A stretch of 40,536 nt of DNA from a virus. The DNA is taken from positions 1 to 40,536 of the IMG/VR virus record IMGVR_UViG_3300033233_000086, one strand, 5' to 3'. The translations under genes and the position numbers were made by a program. Shown here in pieces: positions 39,471-40,536 of the stretch. The notes beneath the pieces are model-generated. The model saw only the letters and a list, made by a program, of their open reading frames with translations, was not told where the DNA came from and ran no database searches. How positions within the stretch are numbered: the stretch's first letter is position 1; every line of letters begins with the position of its first letter.

Positions 39471-40536
39471 TATGCTAACCTCCTGACTAAAATTATTCCA
39501 CTCATCGCTTGTGGAAAAACAAATGTTCCTAAAGATGTCCAAGCTGTTGTTGTATCATTCCACTGACTTACATAACAATTCATTACAGGTGCATTTGATT
39601 GTCCTGTCGCTATATTTATTCCTCTAACAGTTTTATGATTAGTAAAATTTACTAAATAAACTCTCTCATCAGAATATCCCCAACCTATTCTAAAAGAACT
39701 ATAAGTAACCGTGCTATATCCTGGTCCAGAAGCTCCAAAAGTTACATAAACTTCTACATAAGTAAAAGCATTTGAATAAGTAGTATTATTTGGATTTAAA
39801 TAGGTAGGACTTGAAGTAGCTCCAGAAGTTCCTACATTAGCTGATGAAATTACATCCATCTCATACATAGTCCCACTTTGCGTCGCTATCCGCAATGGTA
39901 CACTTGTAGCATTAGTAAAACTTATATAAGCTTCTTCTCCAACTTGCAAATTATAATCACTTGTCGCATTAGTCAAATCTACTCTTCTAAAAGTATAAAC
40001 ATTACTCTTTACATAAGTCGCACTCAAATCCAAAAACCCACTTGCATTCAAAGGAACTATCACATTCGGACCAGGTGTCAAACTTGCATGAAAAGTATCT
40101 AACATATCAGCATTTAATCCACTGCCACTACCTTGAGGGCTTATACTACTTGGTGGTTGCGTTCCCGTATGATTAGCTCTATTTAAATAATAACTTCCTT
40201 CTTGCCCATCTAATTTGTCAGCATTTAATCCACTGCCACTACCTTGAGGGCTTATACTACTTGGTGGTTGCGTTCCCGTATGATTAGCTCTATTCAAATA
40301 ATAACTTCCTTCTTGCCCATCTAATTTATCTGCATTACTTACATTCGATTGCCAATTTGTTCCATCGTATATTTTTAATACTGGTGGATTAACCGATGTA
40401 TCAAACCATAATTGACCTATATATGGAGTTGATGGTGCAGTATTTCCTTCATATGGTGCATTTACTACTTGCCAATTTGTTCCGTCATATATTTTTAATA
40501 CTGGCGGTGAAACAGTTGTATCAAACCAAAATTGAC
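39470..40536 (-). CDS. Tail fibre, C-terminal part (upstream part at 398-1)
   Basis: This is the C-terminal portion of the fibre that starts at 398 and crosses the junction; bases 40431-40536 repeat 106-1. After the last GQLWFDTSVNPPVLKIYDGT module come two NADKLDGQEGSYYLNRANHT-type repeats encoded by a 111-base tandem repeat, then a beta-rich head of about 190 residues (from ADMLDTFHASLTPG on) that should bind the receptor. The repeat type is known from phage tail-fibre collars. The end overlaps the next gene by one base. Recombination between repeats could alter fibre length. Confidence 0.8.
   Translation of the reverse strand, partial: QFWFDTTVSPPVLKIYDGTNWQVVNAPYEGNTAPSTPYIGQLWFDTSVNPPVLKIYDGTNWQSNVSNADKLDGQEGSYYLNRANHTGTQPPSSISPQGSGSGLNADKLDGQEGSYYLNRANHTGTQPPSSISPQGSGSGLNADMLDTFHASLTPGPNVIVPLNASGFLDLSATYVKSNVYTFRRVDLTNATSDYNLQVGEEAYISFTNATSVPLRIATQSGTMYEMDVISSANVGTSGATSSPTYLNPNNTTYSNAFTYVEVYVTFGASGPGYSTVTYSSFRIGWGYSDERVYLVNFTNHKTVRGINIATGQSNAPVMNCYVSQWNDTTTAWTSLGTFVFPQAMSGIILVRRLA
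40107..40328. repeat. 111-bp tandem repeat inside the tail fibre
   Basis: Two copies (40107-40217 and 40218-40328) of 37 codons each are nearly identical, differing at very few bases (T/C at the ATTTAAAT/ATTCAAAT site and at the ends). It encodes the NADKLDG...NRANHTGTQ fibre repeat. Confidence 0.9.
40431..40536. repeat. Terminal direct repeat (copy 2)
   Basis: Identical to 1-106. See the left copy: it marks circular closure at about 40,430 bp within the fibre gene. Confidence 0.85.

Noticed and set aside
40107-40328. Tandem repeat considered as a CRISPR array
   Set aside because: The unit is 111 bases with no variable spacers and codes for a known fibre repeat in frame.

Overview
The window is an essentially complete, AT-rich, lytic-looking tailed-phage genome with a short, podovirus-like set of virion genes. 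The first 106 bases repeat exactly as the last 106 (40431-40536). Overlapping the two copies gives a circle of about 40,430 bp and joins the two halves of a tail-fibre gene in frame, so the map is circular or circularly permuted. Nearly every gene has a strong AGGAGGTG-type ribosome site and the promoters are sigma70-like (TTGACA, 16-17 bp, TATAAT), so the host is a bacterium. Proteins rich in Lys, Glu, Ile and Tyr, and an anti-type-III-CRISPR ring nuclease, fit a thermophile that carries type III CRISPR. That is inference and the host cannot be named. I saw no integrase, tRNA or CRISPR array.

Layout. (1) Rightward early and replication region, 6174-20603. Small unknown genes are driven by five near-identical promoters and separated by hairpin terminators, with long AT-, GT- or GA-rich intergenic regions. 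An anti-defence stretch carries an AcrIII-1 (DUF1874) viral ring nuclease and a paralogous pair of unknown genes. Then come a two-domain ribbon-helix-helix regulator, a possible annealing protein, a Cas4-like Fe-S nuclease, a SNF2-type helicase, an AEP primase-helicase and a family A DNA polymerase with a proofreading domain. (2) Leftward head and ejection region, 32116 to 20557: large terminase, VRR-NUC-like nuclease, probable scaffold, capsid, head-tail adaptor, ejection proteins and a 1433-residue internal protein. (3) Leftward tail-fibre and lysis region, 2364 through the junction to 33820: tail proteins, the fibre that spans the junction, a possible fibre chaperone, small unknown proteins, holin and spanin candidates, an exported Cys-rich muramidase, a second fibre and an ATP-PPase. 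(4) The portal gene and one partner form a separate rightward unit at 2424-4596, driven by a symmetric bidirectional promoter. (5) A leftward trio of small genes lies at 5547-4601. (6) A rightward two-gene ATP-grasp cassette (32171-33828) sits between the head and lysis units.

The early module turns off host defence and copies the DNA. The two leftward late units and the portal unit build and release particles. The most surprising items are a 49-codon gene in the lysis cluster with an in-frame UGA where I expect a conserved Cys, followed by a hairpin that meets the geometry of a bacterial SECIS element; the AcrIII-1 gene and its uncharacterised neighbours; the ATP-grasp cassette with apparently leaderless divergent promoters; a large switch-like inverted repeat near 7.0 kb; and a purine tract with three ribosome-site-led micro-ORFs.
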